NCBI RefSeq assembly: GCF_900343145.1
Contig: NZ_LT996886.1
Location: 1,116,001 to 1,180,000, forward strand
Direction: 5' to 3'
DNA: 64,000 bases
From: Tessaracoccus timonensis
GTDB lineage: Bacteria; Actinomycetota; Actinomycetes; Propionibacteriales; Propionibacteriaceae
The translations under genes and the position numbers were made by a program. Positions 8,558-17,547 of this stretch are shown piece after piece; the first letter of the stretch is position 1; each line of letters starts with the position of its first letter. The notes under the pieces are model-generated. The model made no database searches. It saw nothing but the letters and a program-made list of their open reading frames with translations, and was not told where the DNA came from.

Positions 8558-8875
8558 TCAGCGCAGCTCGTCGATGACCTTCTGCAGCGCCTTCTTCGTC
8601 TTGCCGCCCGTGAGCGACTTCTCGACGCTGCCACCCTGGAAGAACTGGAGCGTGGGCAGGCTCATCACACCCTGCTGGGCGGCGAGGCCGGGCTCCGCGT
8701 TGGTGTCGACCTTGACGAATTTCACGTCGGCGTACTCCCCGTCGAGCTCCTCGAGGATAGGTGCGATCTGCTTGCAGGGGGCGCACCAGTCGGCCCAGTA
8801 GTCAACGACGACGAGCCCTTCGTGGTTGAGCACCTCGTCGGCGAATGTGCTTTCGGTAACAGCAGTGATAGCCAT
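8558..8875 (-). CDS. trxA: Thioredoxin
   Basis: 105 residues, standard length. The redox site is WCAPCK (Cys31, Cys34) rather than the usual WCGPCK; the cis-proline segment is MSLPTLQFF. It reduces protein disulfides in the cytoplasm using electrons from the thioredoxin reductase encoded just upstream. ATG at 8875 is preferred because GGAGA lies 7 bases upstream; a TTG further out would add four residues. Confidence 0.96.
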   Translation of the reverse strand: MAITAVTESTFADEVLNHEGLVVVDYWADWCAPCKQIAPILEELDGEYADVKFVKVDTNAEPGLAAQQGVMSLPTLQFFQGGSVEKSLTGGKTKKALQKVIDELR

Positions 8876-8896
8876 GCGTGTCTCCAATCAGTCGAG

Positions 8897-9832
8897 TCAG
8901 TTGCCCAAGGAAGCGAGGAATTTTTCGGCGTCGAGCGCGGCCTTGCAGCCGCTGCCCGCGGCGGTAATGGCCTGGCGGTAGCGGTGGTCGACGAGGTCGC
9001 CACACGCGAATACGCCAGGAACGTTGGTGATAGAGGTGGCGCCGTCGACGAGCACGTAGCCCTCGGCGTCGAGCTCCACCTGGCCCTGCACGAGCGCGGA
9101 GCGAGGGTCATGCCCGATCGCGACGAACACGCCGTCCACCTCGAGCTCGCGCGTCTCGCCCGTCACCGTGTCGGTGAGGACGAGCGCCTCGACGGAATTC
9201 TCACCCTTGATGCCGGTGACCTGCGAGTTCCAAGCGAACTCAATCTTCGGATCGTTCATTGCGCGCTCGGCCATGATGTGCGACGCGCGCAGCTCGTCGC
9301 GACGGTGCACCACCGTGACCTTCGAACCAAAGCGTGACAGGAACGTGGCCTCCTCCATCGCGGAGTCGCCACCGCCAATCACGGCGATGGGCTTATCGCG
9401 GAAGAAGGCGCCGTCGCAGGTGGCGCACCAGCTCACGCCACGTCCGGAGAGGCGGTCTTCGTCGGGGAGTCCGAGGCGACGGTAGCCAGACCCCATCGCG
9501 AGAATCACCGCACGCGCCCGGTACTCGGTGCCGTCGGAATCCTTCACCACCTTCACGTCGCCGGTGAGCTCGACGGCCTCGACGTCGTCGGTGATGATCT
9601 CGGCACCGAAGCGCTCGGCCTGTGCGCGCATCTGCAGCATGAGGTCGGGGCCCTGGATGCCCTCGGGGAAGCCTGGGAAATTCTCCACATCGGTGGTGTT
9701 CATGAGCGCACCACCGGAATCTAACGCGCCCTCAAACACCAGCGGCGCGAGGTTGGCGCGGGCAGCGTAGATCGCTGCGGTGTACCCGGCTGGGCCGGAC
9801 CCGATGATGATGATCTCGCGAACGTCGGACAT
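8897..9832 (-). CDS. trxB: Thioredoxin reductase (NADPH)
   Basis: 311 residues. The FAD-binding [15 protein letters not shown] is near the N-terminus, redox-active Cys136-Ala-Thr-Cys139 sits in [11 protein letters not shown], the NADPH site is [10 protein letters not shown], and the C-terminal [16 protein letters not shown] closes the FAD domain. It transfers electrons from NADPH to thioredoxin. Starts at ATG 9832 with GGAGATGC just upstream. trxB-trxA are separated by 21 bases. Confidence 0.97.
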   Translation of the reverse strand: MSDVREIIIIGSGPAGYTAAIYAARANLAPLVFEGALDSGGALMNTTDVENFPGFPEGIQGPDLMLQMRAQAERFGAEIITDDVEAVELTGDVKVVKDSDGTEYRARAVILAMGSGYRRLGLPDEDRLSGRGVSWCATCDGAFFRDKPIAVIGGGDSAMEEATFLSRFGSKVTVVHRRDELRASHIMAERAMNDPKIEFAWNSQVTGIKGENSVEALVLTDTVTGETRELEVDGVFVAIGHDPRSALVQGQVELDAEGYVLVDGATSITNVPGVFACGDLVDHRYRQAITAAGSGCKAALDAEKFLASLGN

Positions 9833-9932
9833 GCATCTCCTTGCGGCAAATCGTGCTAGCTCCACCATCCTAGACGCTCGTCAATAGGTTCCACGTGTCG
9901 AGTGCTCCCCACCGTCGGTAGGCTGTACTGCT

Positions 9933-10271
9933 ATGAGCGAAATTGGCCGCGACGATATCGAGGCGGCACTGGAGGTCCGCAAGGAACGCGGTGCCGCGAT
10001 CGAGCCCGCGCTGGTGGACGCGATGGCGCACAAAGTCGAGGCGACGGTGCGCCGGCGGTTCGAAGCCGAGGTTGCAGAGCGTCGACGTAGCGCGATTGCT
10101 GAGCAGTCGAGCAGGGGAGGGCGCATCGCCGTCGCCGTGGTGTCGCTCGTCATGGCCGTCCCGCTCACGGCCATCGCCTTGGATGCCGGACTCCTCGCGC
10201 TCACCGTCGTGTGGACGGGCATCGCGCTGGTCAACATTGCCCTCGGAATGCGGCGCCCGCCGAAGAAGTAG
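9933..10271 (+). CDS. Small membrane protein with coiled N-terminus
   Basis: 112 residues. The first 65 residues are charged and helical (EALEVRKERGAAIEPALVDAMAHKVEATVRRRFEAEVAERRR-like composition), followed by two hydrophobic segments (about 66-85 and 87-105) and a short basic end. Similar small proteins are common in actinobacteria but have no assigned function. It is transcribed divergently from trxB across a 100-base gap and converges on the TRIC channel gene. Confidence 0.7.
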   Translation: MSEIGRDDIEAALEVRKERGAAIEPALVDAMAHKVEATVRRRFEAEVAERRRSAIAEQSSRGGRIAVAVVSLVMAVPLTAIALDAGLLALTVVWTGIALVNIALGMRRPPKK

Positions 10272-10306
10272 GGATCGATCTTGGCGCTCAGCCAATGCCA
10301 GGGCCG

Positions 10307-11011
10307 TCAATGCTCCGACGGCGTGGGCTCCTCGGGCGGGCGACCGGTGGCGCGGTCGCGGAGATTGCGCAGGGCACGTCGGATGGCGCGACGGTTGTCG
10401 AAGTAGCTTTCGTCGTAGTGGAATATGGGGAGGTTGATGCGGAAGCGGATCGCGAGGACGCGCAGTATGAATCCGACGGCTAGCGTGATACCGACGGCCC
10501 AGTTTGTTGATGCTCCAGCGGTCAAGAGCCCGACGTAGCCGAGTCCGCAGACGGCCGAGATCGAGCCGTAGAGCTCCTGCTGGAAAACGAGGGGGATCCG
10601 GTCGCAGAGCAGGTCGCGCATGATGCCGCCGGAGACGCCGGTGAGCACCGCGGCCATGACCGCGATGACGACGCCGAGGTCCATGTCGAGCGCAGCTTGC
10701 GCGCCGAGGATGGAGAAGACGACCAGCCCGAGGGCGTCGAGCAGCAGGAACCACTGTCGAAAGTACTTCATGAGGTGGGAGATCGACATCGCCACCGCCG
10801 AGGCGCCGACGACCAGAAGCAGGTAGAGCGGCTCCCGGATCCAGATGAGAGGGTGGTTGTCGAGCAGCACGTCGCGGATGGTGCCACCGCCGAGCGCCGT
10901 CACAACGCCGACCATGATCACGCCGAACAGATCCATGCGGGCCTTGCCCGCCGCGAGTGCGCCGGTCATGCCCTCCGCGGTGATGCCGACGATCCACAAC
11001 CAAGTGAGCAT
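10307..11011 (-). CDS. TRIC/UPF0126 family cation channel protein
   Basis: 234 residues, about seven hydrophobic segments. The internal repeat typical of the family is visible: GGGTIRDVLL (about residues 41-50) and SGGIMRDLLC (about 127-136). Prokaryotic TRIC proteins form trimeric K+-permeable channels. The C-terminal 50 residues are cytoplasmic and basic (RRAIRRALRNLRDRATGR). Monocistronic on the minus strand. Confidence 0.85.
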   Translation of the reverse strand: MLTWLWIVGITAEGMTGALAAGKARMDLFGVIMVGVVTALGGGTIRDVLLDNHPLIWIREPLYLLLVVGASAVAMSISHLMKYFRQWFLLLDALGLVVFSILGAQAALDMDLGVVIAVMAAVLTGVSGGIMRDLLCDRIPLVFQQELYGSISAVCGLGYVGLLTAGASTNWAVGITLAVGFILRVLAIRFRINLPIFHYDESYFDNRRAIRRALRNLRDRATGRPPEEPTPSEH

Positions 11012-11127
11012 GCCGTCTCCCTTTCAGAGCTGGACTCTAAGGTAGCCGGTGCTCCGGGATGGCTGGCGTCACGCGACCGGCGGGGCGATCGCCGCTGCGG
11101 TGACCTCCGATGGCTGCCCTCGTCACG

Positions 11128-12051
11128 TCAGTACGCGAACACCTCGTCGACGGCGGACTCCGGCACGTCCTCGAGACGCTGCCAGCGCCACTGCGGGCGG
11201 TTGTCTTTGTCGACGAGCAGCGCGCGCACACCCTCGGCGAAGTCGACGGGGAGCATACGTTCGGCCAGACGCAGGTCTTGGCCAAACACCTCGGACAGCC
11301 GCAGATCGGTGGCCCGCCGCAGGCCGCGCAGCGCGACGTGCACCGCGAACGGGCTGCGCGCGCGGATCTCAGCCGCAGCCGTCCTGGCCTCTGGGTGCTC
11401 ATGCTTTTCCAGGCGGCGCACGATCTCGACGGCGTCGTCGCCCTGGTAGCACTCCTCAATCCACTGGGCCTCGGGCGAGAACAGCGGAGCGGGGAGTTCG
11501 CCGTCGCAGGAATCGTCGGCGATGTTGAGACGCAGTGCGTCGCCGCCGGTGAAGGTACGGCTAGTGAGTGCGAGGTGCGTGCCGACAGCGCCGGCGCGCG
11601 AGAGCTGGTACAAGATGGCGCAGTCGGGGAAGAACCCGATCTTCGTTTCGGGCATGGCCAGCGTGGAGGAGCGTCCGACGATGCGCCTCGCCGCATGCCC
11701 GGTGAGGCCGAGCCCGCCTCCCATGGTGATGCCGTGCATATGCGCGGTGACGGGCGCGGGGGAGGTGGCGAGCAGCATGTCGACGGCATACTCGAGCTCG
11801 AGGAATTGCAGCCAGGGGCCGTCGTCGAGGAGCGTCTGGCGGAGCTCGCGGACGTCGGCACCTGCGCAGAAGCCGCGCTCGCCTTCGCCGCGCAATTCGA
11901 TGGCGGTGATGGTCTTCTTGTGTAGCCATCCCTGGAGGGTCTCGTAGACGGCTTCGAGCATCTCGAGGTTGAGGGCGTTGATGGCGCGCGGGCGACACAA
12001 CGTGAGGTGGCCGACGCCGTCGATGATCTCGCTGCGAATGAGTTCCGTCAT
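11128..12051 (-). CDS. Enoyl-CoA hydratase/3-hydroxyisobutyryl-CoA hydrolase family protein
   Basis: 307 residues. Crotonase fold with an RPRAINALNLEM opening, the oxyanion-hole motifs GFCAGADVREL and HGITMGGGLGL, and PETKIGFFPD, which together resemble 3-hydroxyisobutyryl-CoA hydrolase of valine catabolism more than a simple hydratase. The ATG at 12051 begins MTELIRSEI; upstream frame extends into the intergenic hairpin and is not used. Substrate not provable from sequence. Confidence 0.85.
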   Translation of the reverse strand: MTELIRSEIIDGVGHLTLCRPRAINALNLEMLEAVYETLQGWLHKKTITAIELRGEGERGFCAGADVRELRQTLLDDGPWLQFLELEYAVDMLLATSPAPVTAHMHGITMGGGLGLTGHAARRIVGRSSTLAMPETKIGFFPDCAILYQLSRAGAVGTHLALTSRTFTGGDALRLNIADDSCDGELPAPLFSPEAQWIEECYQGDDAVEIVRRLEKHEHPEARTAAAEIRARSPFAVHVALRGLRRATDLRLSEVFGQDLRLAERMLPVDFAEGVRALLVDKDNRPQWRWQRLEDVPESAVDEVFAY

Positions 12052-12087
12052 GGGCCATGAGTGTACCGAGCGTACTTTGCTCTCGTG

Positions 12088-12160
12088 CGACTGTGCGCAC
12101 ACCAGATGCCGAAAACCGGCCTGCGAACCACATAATCGGCATCTGGTGTGCGCTCAGTCG
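12088..12160. terminator. Long intergenic hairpin between a 6C RNA and the CoA hydrolase gene
   Basis: Arms 12088-12112 and 12136-12160 are complementary over 25 positions with a single T-T mismatch; the inner part is GCGCACACCAGATGCCGA with its complement. The loop is 23 bases. No long T-run follows. It lies downstream of the 6C RNA on the minus strand and just upstream of the crotonase start, so it could separate the two transcripts. Confidence 0.55.
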
Positions 12161-12177
12161 CGCTGCGGCGAGGAAAC

Positions 12178-12278
12178 ATAAGAGGAGGCCGGACGCAGGG
12201 GGGGTGAGCGTCCGGCCTCGGCCACGCGTTTCCAGGTAGTGATGGGGGGGGAACTTACGTACCTTCAACTGCGTAGCG
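12178..12278 (-). ncRNA. 6C small RNA
   Basis: On the minus strand there are two hairpins, each with a C-run in the loop: a weaker one (AGGTA/TACCT, 12234-12264) around CCCCCCCC, and a strong 12-bp GC stem (12185-12219) around TCACCCCCCCT, joined by ACCTGGAAACGCGTGGCC. This is the defining pattern of the actinobacterial 6C RNA (Rfam family named 6C; the M. tuberculosis B11 RNA belongs to it). The strong hairpin followed by CTCTTATGTTT doubles as terminator. Boundaries are estimated from the promoter and the hairpin. Confidence 0.8.
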
Positions 12279-12284
12279 AATGAA

Positions 12285-12313
12285 ACAATAGCCCGGAGGG
12301 GGGTCACCTTCAA
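12285..12313 (-). promoter_or_regulatory. Promoter of the 6C RNA
   Basis: On the minus strand TTGAAG (12313-12308) is followed after exactly 17 bases by TATTGT (12290-12285), a good sigma-70 type pair. A start about 7 bases downstream would give an RNA beginning near 12278, immediately before the first 6C hairpin. Confidence 0.6.
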
Positions 12314-12551
12314 AGCCAGGATGGCAAATGCACACATTTTCATGAGTCGCAGGTTCGAGTGATCCTTTTCTTACCCAGTTTGGTGTCCTGACTAGCGACT
12401 TAATTGAAAAGTAGTGGATTATTCGAACCCGAACTTGGCCTTTCTCTGGCCGAAGTACATCGGCTTCTTTGCGCCGCACTCTTAACGCCGGGGGCACCAA
12501 GCATCTGTCTCCCAAAGCTTCGATCATCGACGATGAAGCCCAGCAGGTGGC
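12314..12551. other. Gene-poor stretch between ptsI and the 6C RNA
   Basis: About 240 bases, less GC-rich than the neighbours, downstream of the ptsI stop. A 90-codon minus-strand frame (12255-12527) crosses it but resembles nothing I know, has no ribosome site, and overlaps the 6C RNA. A tRNA T-arm-like CGCAGGTTCGAG occurs near 12348 without the rest of a tRNA. I see no supportable gene. Confidence 0.5.
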
Positions 12552-14225
12552 TTAGAGCACCTGCTTGAGATCTGGGTGGACGAGGGCGTGCACAGCTTGC
12601 CGCGCCGCCGTCGGTGAATTGGCTGCGAGTACGGCCTGCAACATCTCCTCACAGTCCGCGACGGTGTGCCGCGCTAGTGACGCTCGAACCAGCGGCACCC
12701 GGGGAAGCGCCATCGACAGCGACTGCACCCCAGCACCCACGGCCACCAGCGCCAGCAGCGGGTCGCCACACGCCTCCCCACACATACCGATGGGTTTGCC
12801 TGCCGCCGTCCCCGCGTCGGCGGCGAGCTTCGTGAGCTGCCACAAGGCGGGCTGCCAGGCATCGAGCAAGTCAGCGAGCCCACCGTTCAGGCGATCAGCA
12901 GCGAAGAGATACTGCGACAGGTCGTTCGTGCCGAGCGATGCGAAATCGCAAGCCTCCAGCACATGGCTCGCCTGCAGCGCGGCACAGGGCACTTCGAGCA
13001 TCGCGCCGACGTGCGGGATCCCGACGCTATGCGCGAGCTCATAGAACCAGGCCGCCTCGGACGCAGTGGAGACCATCGGCGCCATCACCCACACGTCGGT
13101 GCGCGTGATGCGGGAGGCCTGCGCGATCGCCGTGAGTTGATCGGTGATGATGCGGGGCATCACCCCATAGAGCCGCATCCCCCGCATCCCGAGCGCGGGG
13201 TTCTCGTCGAGGCTGGTGGGGACGAAGGGAAGTGGCTTGTCAGCGCCAGAATCGAGCGTACGGATGACGATCTTGCGGCCCTGGAGCGCCTGGAAAATAC
13301 GACGGTAGGTGTCGGTTTGTTCCTCCACGCTCGGCGCGGTCTGCCGCCCCAGATACAGGAACTCGCTGCGGAACAACCCCGTGCCCTCGACATCGGAGCG
13401 GCCGGCAGCCATCGCGTCGGCAACCGTTCCCAGGTTCGCCAACAGCGCTACCGGCCTACCGTCTTTTGTGTGGCCCGGCCCCCCGTCCTGCTGCTCCAGC
13501 GCAGCGCGACGCTCACCCTTGCGCGCCCATTCGTCGGTGTCGTCGTGGTTGGGATTGACCGCCACCTGCCCGACGGTGCCGTCCACCGCCAGGAACGTGG
13601 CATCCACGTCAAGGATGCCGGCGCACTGCACGACGGCGGGAATGCCGAGCTGCGATGCCAAGATGGCCGTGTGCGACGTCGGCCCGCCCTGCTCCGTTAC
13701 CACGGCCAGCACCATGTCGGAGTCGAGGCCGACGGTATCCGCCGGGGCGAGCTCCGTCGCGACGATCACCGCCGGCTCAGTGAGTTCCGGCAGGCCAGGC
13801 TCCGGACGCCCGAGCAACCGGGCGTGCGCGCGACGGTGCACGTCGCGAAGGTCGGCAACCCGTTCCGACATGTAGCCGCCCAGACTGCTGAGCATCTGCG
13901 CGAAGTGGTCGATGGCACCGGCAAGGGCGTGGAGTCTCCCCTTGCCAGCATGCAATTGCCGGCCCACCTCGTCGCTGATCGCTGGATCGCGGGCGATCAT
14001 GGCAGTGGCGCGCAGCACGTCGGCCGAATCCGGTTCCGCGACGGACTCCGCGCGCTGCTCCATGCCGCGCGCAACCTCTTCCAGCGTCGCGACGATCAGC
14101 TGCTGCACCTCGTCGGGATCCGCTTCGACGGGCTCCTTCACCGGCAGCTCGACCGCGTCGTGGTGCACGACGACGACACGGCCCTGTGCCAACCCAGGGC
14201 TGACTCCAATGCCGCTCAATCTCAT
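12552..14225 (-). CDS. ptsI: Phosphoenolpyruvate--protein phosphotransferase (PTS enzyme I)
   Basis: 557 residues. Cytoplasmic enzyme I passes phosphate from PEP to HPr for sugar uptake. The phosphorylated histidine is His185 in GGPTSHTAI; the PEP-binding TIM barrel shows GTGLFRSEFLYLGR, NPALGMRGMRLY, the MLEVP segment and GTNDLSQYLFAADR, and the active-site GMCGEACGD. ATG at 14225 (MRLSGIGVSPG) is chosen as the classical enzyme I start. No ptsH or sugar-specific enzyme II lies next to it in this window. Confidence 0.96.
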   Translation of the reverse strand: MRLSGIGVSPGLAQGRVVVVHHDAVELPVKEPVEADPDEVQQLIVATLEEVARGMEQRAESVAEPDSADVLRATAMIARDPAISDEVGRQLHAGKGRLHALAGAIDHFAQMLSSLGGYMSERVADLRDVHRRAHARLLGRPEPGLPELTEPAVIVATELAPADTVGLDSDMVLAVVTEQGGPTSHTAILASQLGIPAVVQCAGILDVDATFLAVDGTVGQVAVNPNHDDTDEWARKGERRAALEQQDGGPGHTKDGRPVALLANLGTVADAMAAGRSDVEGTGLFRSEFLYLGRQTAPSVEEQTDTYRRIFQALQGRKIVIRTLDSGADKPLPFVPTSLDENPALGMRGMRLYGVMPRIITDQLTAIAQASRITRTDVWVMAPMVSTASEAAWFYELAHSVGIPHVGAMLEVPCAALQASHVLEACDFASLGTNDLSQYLFAADRLNGGLADLLDAWQPALWQLTKLAADAGTAAGKPIGMCGEACGDPLLALVAVGAGVQSLSMALPRVPLVRASLARHTVADCEEMLQAVLAANSPTAARQAVHALVHPDLKQVL

Positions 14226-14356
14226 AGTCACAGGATATGGGGCGCAGGGGCGAAGGCAATTCGGCCCTCCCCAGAAGTCGACGTCTCGCACCTGGAAAAC
14301 CTGGCGCGAATGCCGTCGGATTGTTCTCGTGTCTGTCTGTGATTGACCCCGCGATC

Positions 14357-14386
14357 TTGGTACTTTTGACTTGGATCAATATTGAT
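14357..14386 (+). promoter_or_regulatory. Possible promoter with overlapping 12-bp palindrome
   Basis: TTGGTA (14357-14362), 17 bases, then TATTGA (14380-14385), 45 bases ahead of the DUF4190 gene. A perfect palindrome ATCAATATTGAT (14375-14386) covers the -10 element and could be an operator. A second, shorter inverted repeat CGTGA/TCACG follows at 14393-14406. Prediction from sequence only. Confidence 0.35.
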
Positions 14387-14430
14387 TGCTCTCGTGATGC
14401 GTCACGAAGGCAAGCTGAGAAAGGAAACGT

Positions 14431-14838
14431 ATGTCCCAGTACGGTCAGAACCCACAGGGAGACTACAGCCAGCAGAACTACGGTTCGCAGCCGTACGGCC
14501 AGTCACAGCAGGGCGGCTACGGCAGCTACCAGCAGCCCACCGGTATGCAGCAGTACGCCGCGTACGGGCAGCAGCCGGAACACCCCCAGGCTCAGACGGT
14601 GCTGATCCTCGGCATCCTCGGTTTCTTTACCTCGATCACCGCGTTCATCGGCTGGTACATGGGCGGTCAGGCCAAGAAGGAGATCGAGGCCGGCGCTCCA
14701 TACCGTTGGGACGGCAACCTTAAGACTGGCTACCTTATTAGCAAGATCCTGTCGATCATTTCCATCGTCGGCTTGGCCTTCATCGTGCTCGCGATGATTC
14801 TGGCATTCGCTGGCCTGTTTGCGATGGGCAGCATGTAA
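14431..14838 (+). CDS. DUF4190-type membrane protein with Gln/Tyr/Gly-rich N-terminus
   Basis: 135 residues. The first 50 residues are low-complexity (SQYGQNPQGDYSQQNYGSQ-like, rich in Q, Y, G, S), followed by two membrane segments (about 54-74 and 105-130) with a soluble loop GGQAKKEIEAGAPYRWDGNLKTG between. This matches the DUF4190 architecture frequent in actinobacteria; function unknown. AAGGAAACGT gives the ribosome site for ATG 14431. Confidence 0.75.
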   Translation: MSQYGQNPQGDYSQQNYGSQPYGQSQQGGYGSYQQPTGMQQYAAYGQQPEHPQAQTVLILGILGFFTSITAFIGWYMGGQAKKEIEAGAPYRWDGNLKTGYLISKILSIISIVGLAFIVLAMILAFAGLFAMGSM

Positions 14839-14879
14839 GCACCAGGCGTCGTCGCCAACCTCGAAGCGGTCGACCAGAG

Positions 14880-15650
14880 CTACCGGATGAACACCGGTTG
14901 GTCTTTGGTCGACCGTTCTTCGTCGTAGCGGTATCCGAGCCCGTCGAACTGGGTGATGGCGCTCGCCGTGCGCACTCTGTTGCGCACCAACCAGCCCGCC
15001 ATGGCGCCGCGCGCCCGCTTGGCGTGGAACGAGACGACGCGGGGCGTGCCGTCGGGGGCACGATCCTCGAAGCGGGGGCTGATCACCCGCCCGCCCAGGC
15101 GCTCGGGCTGGATGGCTTTGAAGTACTCGTTCGACGCCAGGTTGACCAGCACATTCGCGCCCGGGGAGGCGTCGAGATCGCGGCGCAAGGCGTCGGTGAT
15201 GCGGGTGCCCCACCACGCGTACAGGTCGTCGCCGCGCATGGTGGAGAGCTTCGTGCCCATCTCGAGGCGGTAGGGCTGGATGAGGTCGAGCGGGCGCAGG
15301 ATGCCGTAGAGGCCCGAGAGGATGCGCAGTGTTTTCTGCGACTCGGTGAAGTCGCGCGCGTCGAAGCTGCCGGCCTCCAGCCCGCGGTAGACGTCCCCGT
15401 CGAATGCGAGCACCGCGGGCTTCGCGTTAGAGCGAGTGTGCTCTGCCTCGTAGGCGCGGAAGCGCTCGACGTTGAGCGTCGCAATGTCTTCCGAGACGCC
15501 CATGAGCGCCTGGAGATCGTCGGCCGACTTCGCCCGCAGTACCTCGACGAGGCCGGACGCTTCACGAAGCATGCGCGGTTCGGAGTGCTTCTTCGTGCAG
15601 GATTTCGAATCGAAGTCGAGCGTCTTGGCGGGCGAGAGCACGGAAAGCAT
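14880..15650 (-). CDS. yaaA: Peroxide stress protein YaaA (UPF0246)
   Basis: 256 residues, normal length. The N-terminus LSVLSPAKTLDFDS and the segments FDGDVYRGLEA, LRILSGLYGILRPLDLIQPYRLEMGTK, NLASNEYFKA and HAKRARGAMAGWLVRN are hallmark YaaA/DUF328. In E. coli YaaA limits free iron and protects DNA from peroxide. Monocistronic, minus strand. Confidence 0.93.
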   Translation of the reverse strand: MLSVLSPAKTLDFDSKSCTKKHSEPRMLREASGLVEVLRAKSADDLQALMGVSEDIATLNVERFRAYEAEHTRSNAKPAVLAFDGDVYRGLEAGSFDARDFTESQKTLRILSGLYGILRPLDLIQPYRLEMGTKLSTMRGDDLYAWWGTRITDALRRDLDASPGANVLVNLASNEYFKAIQPERLGGRVISPRFEDRAPDGTPRVVSFHAKRARGAMAGWLVRNRVRTASAITQFDGLGYRYDEERSTKDQPVFIR

Positions 15651-15738
15651 TGCCCTAGTCTATGGACGCCTCCTGCTCCGAGCCAACGCCCGCGTGTGTC
15701 GTCGCGCCCGGTTCTTCCGAGATCGGCCGCTGCAACGC

Positions 15739-15825
15739 AAAAGTGACCGTTATCCTCCACGCCCGGTCGAGTATCGCCCCGTACGGGGGATCATCAGCTT
15801 CTTGTGGAGGATAACGGTCACTTTT
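15739..15825. repeat. Family A hairpin, copy 1 (downstream of the alkyl-DHAP synthase gene)
   Basis: Perfect 22-bp arms 15739-15760 and 15804-15825 built on GTGACCGTTATCCTCCAC, with a 43-base loop. The inner 16 bases of each arm recur as a second hairpin at 19981-20054. Read on the minus strand it begins 16 bases after the AGPS stop and ends in CACTTTTG, so it probably works as a terminator. Confidence 0.7.
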
Positions 15826-15840
15826 GAGGCGGTACCGCCC

Positions 15841-17547
15841 TCAGGCCTTGGTGTTCGTCGAGACGCCGGGCTCGCCGTCGTGGACGATCTTGCCGGGGTT
15901 CAGATTCTTGCCCGGGTCGATCCCCCCGAACAGCACCCGCTGCACGTGCACGCCCGCCGGCGAGATGTCCTGCTCCATCCACGGGCTGTGCTCTTCGCCC
16001 ACGCCGTGGTGGTGCGACACCGTGCCGTGGTGATCCATGAACGCCTGCTGCACGGCCTGCTTGCACACGTCGTAGCTGTGCTCGGCCGTCTCCGTGTTGT
16101 CGTTGATGACGAACGTGAAGTACTGACACGCACCTGCGTGGTACGAGTGCGATAGGTGGCAGAACACGGTGCCCTGACGCCCCGTCGTTTCCAGTGCCTT
16201 AAAGAAGGCCTTGCGGGTTTCGTCGTAGATTTCAACGGCCTTGCTCCACGGCGTGGTGGTCTCGGACACGTCGCAGATCAGGCCGCGGTCGAGCATGTAG
16301 TCGCGGATGTAGGGGGTGTCGTACTTCTTCTGGTCGTACATGCTGCCGGGGCCGGAGCCGACACCGAAGCCGCCGTGCTTGCGCACAATCTTGCCGACGA
16401 GGCCCTTCTCATAGCGCACATGGTTGGGCGAGCCCTCGAAGCCGACGAGGCACATGGCGATCTGCTCCAGATCCCACTTCTTCACTTCCATGAACTTCTG
16501 CACGGCCTGGTTCGACCACTTGGAAATCTTCGAGCTCGATTCCTTGCCGTTGGCCATGATGTACTGCGTCTCGATCGCGTCGGAGACGCGCGCCATCATC
16601 ACGTCGGCGTCGGACTCCACAATCTCCTGGCAAGCCTTGAGGCCGGCGTAGTAGTCGGGGAAGAAGTATGACTGAATCTCGCGTGCCTCGGGGATGCGGT
16701 GCACCTGCATCCACGCCTCGGTGATGATGCCGAGGCGCCCCTCGGAGCCCAGCACCATCTCGCGCACGCTCGGGCCCGACGACGTCGACGGCAACGGGCG
16801 CAGCTCCAGCACCTCGCCCGGCATCACCATGCGCAGGCCGCGCGTGATGTCGGCGATGTCGCCGTACTTGTCCGACTGCATGCCGGTGGAGCGCGTCGCA
16901 ATCCAGCCGCCGAGGGTCGACCACACGAAGGAGTCGGGCTGGTGGCCCATCGTCCACCCCCGAGCGCCCAGCTGCTCTTCCATGTCAGGGCCAAATACAC
17001 CGGCCTGGATGCGCGCGAGGCCGGACTCCTCGTCGATCTCCAGCACCTTGTTCAAACGCCCCATGTTGACGCTCACGACGGCGCGGCGCTCGTCGGGCTG
17101 AGCCTCGAGGGCACCGACGATGTTCGAGCCGCCCCCGAACGGGATCAGCACGGCGTCCGCCTCGACGACGGTGTCCATGATCTGAATGATCTCGTCCTCG
17201 TCGGCAGGGTAGAGCACGACATCGGGGATGCGCCCCAAGTCGCCGCGACGGATGCGCATGAGGTCGCGTACGCCCTTGCCGTAGCAGTGCACGACGCGGG
17301 TCTCATCGTCGTCGTGGAGGTACTTCTCGCCGACGATCTTCCGCAGCTTTTCGCGCAGCGTGTCGTCGATCTGCGGCGCTGGCACGTCGAGGCTGGAGAA
17401 GTCAGGCTTCGCCGGGGTGGCGTCGTGGATGTCGAGGCCCACCATCTTCTTCACGAAGGAGCGGAACTTGGGCCGCCCCTCGTCGGAGTAGCCGAGGTGC
17501 TCTTCACCCCAGCCCCACCACTTTTGCTGCTTGACGTCGTCAATCAT
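15841..17547 (-). CDS. Alkyldihydroxyacetonephosphate synthase-like FAD enzyme
   Basis: 568 residues, the length of AGPS family members. The VAO-type FAD domain shows RRGDLGRIPDVVLYPADEDEI, PFGGGSNIVGALE and GSEGRLGIITEA; the C-terminal active-site motif GTVSHHHGVGEEHSPWM corresponds to the SHHHGVG of animal AGPS, and GGIDPGKNLNPGKIV ends the cap domain. AGPS swaps the acyl chain of 1-acyl-DHAP for a fatty alcohol, forming the ether bond. Its ATG overlaps the acyltransferase stop, so it is the third gene of an SDR-acyltransferase-AGPS operon. Mycobacteria carry related AgpS genes whose role is not settled. Confidence 0.88.
   Translation of the reverse strand: MIDDVKQQKWWGWGEEHLGYSDEGRPKFRSFVKKMVGLDIHDATPAKPDFSSLDVPAPQIDDTLREKLRKIVGEKYLHDDDETRVVHCYGKGVRDLMRIRRGDLGRIPDVVLYPADEDEIIQIMDTVVEADAVLIPFGGGSNIVGALEAQPDERRAVVSVNMGRLNKVLEIDEESGLARIQAGVFGPDMEEQLGARGWTMGHQPDSFVWSTLGGWIATRSTGMQSDKYGDIADITRGLRMVMPGEVLELRPLPSTSSGPSVREMVLGSEGRLGIITEAWMQVHRIPEAREIQSYFFPDYYAGLKACQEIVESDADVMMARVSDAIETQYIMANGKESSSKISKWSNQAVQKFMEVKKWDLEQIAMCLVGFEGSPNHVRYEKGLVGKIVRKHGGFGVGSGPGSMYDQKKYDTPYIRDYMLDRGLICDVSETTTPWSKAVEIYDETRKAFFKALETTGRQGTVFCHLSHSYHAGACQYFTFVINDNTETAEHSYDVCKQAVQQAFMDHHGTVSHHHGVGEEHSPWMEQDISPAGVHVQRVLFGGIDPGKNLNPGKIVHDGEPGVSTNTKA

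Noticed and set aside
9888-9900. Third parS site
   Set aside because: Only the left half (GTTCCACGTG) matches; the right half is TCGA instead of GAAC.
12330-12365. tRNA gene
   Set aside because: A T-arm-like GCAGGTTCGAG is present but no acceptor, anticodon or D stems pair around it.
12255-12527. Small protein gene on the minus strand
   Set aside because: No ribosome site, no recognisable family, and it overlaps the 6C RNA and its promoter.
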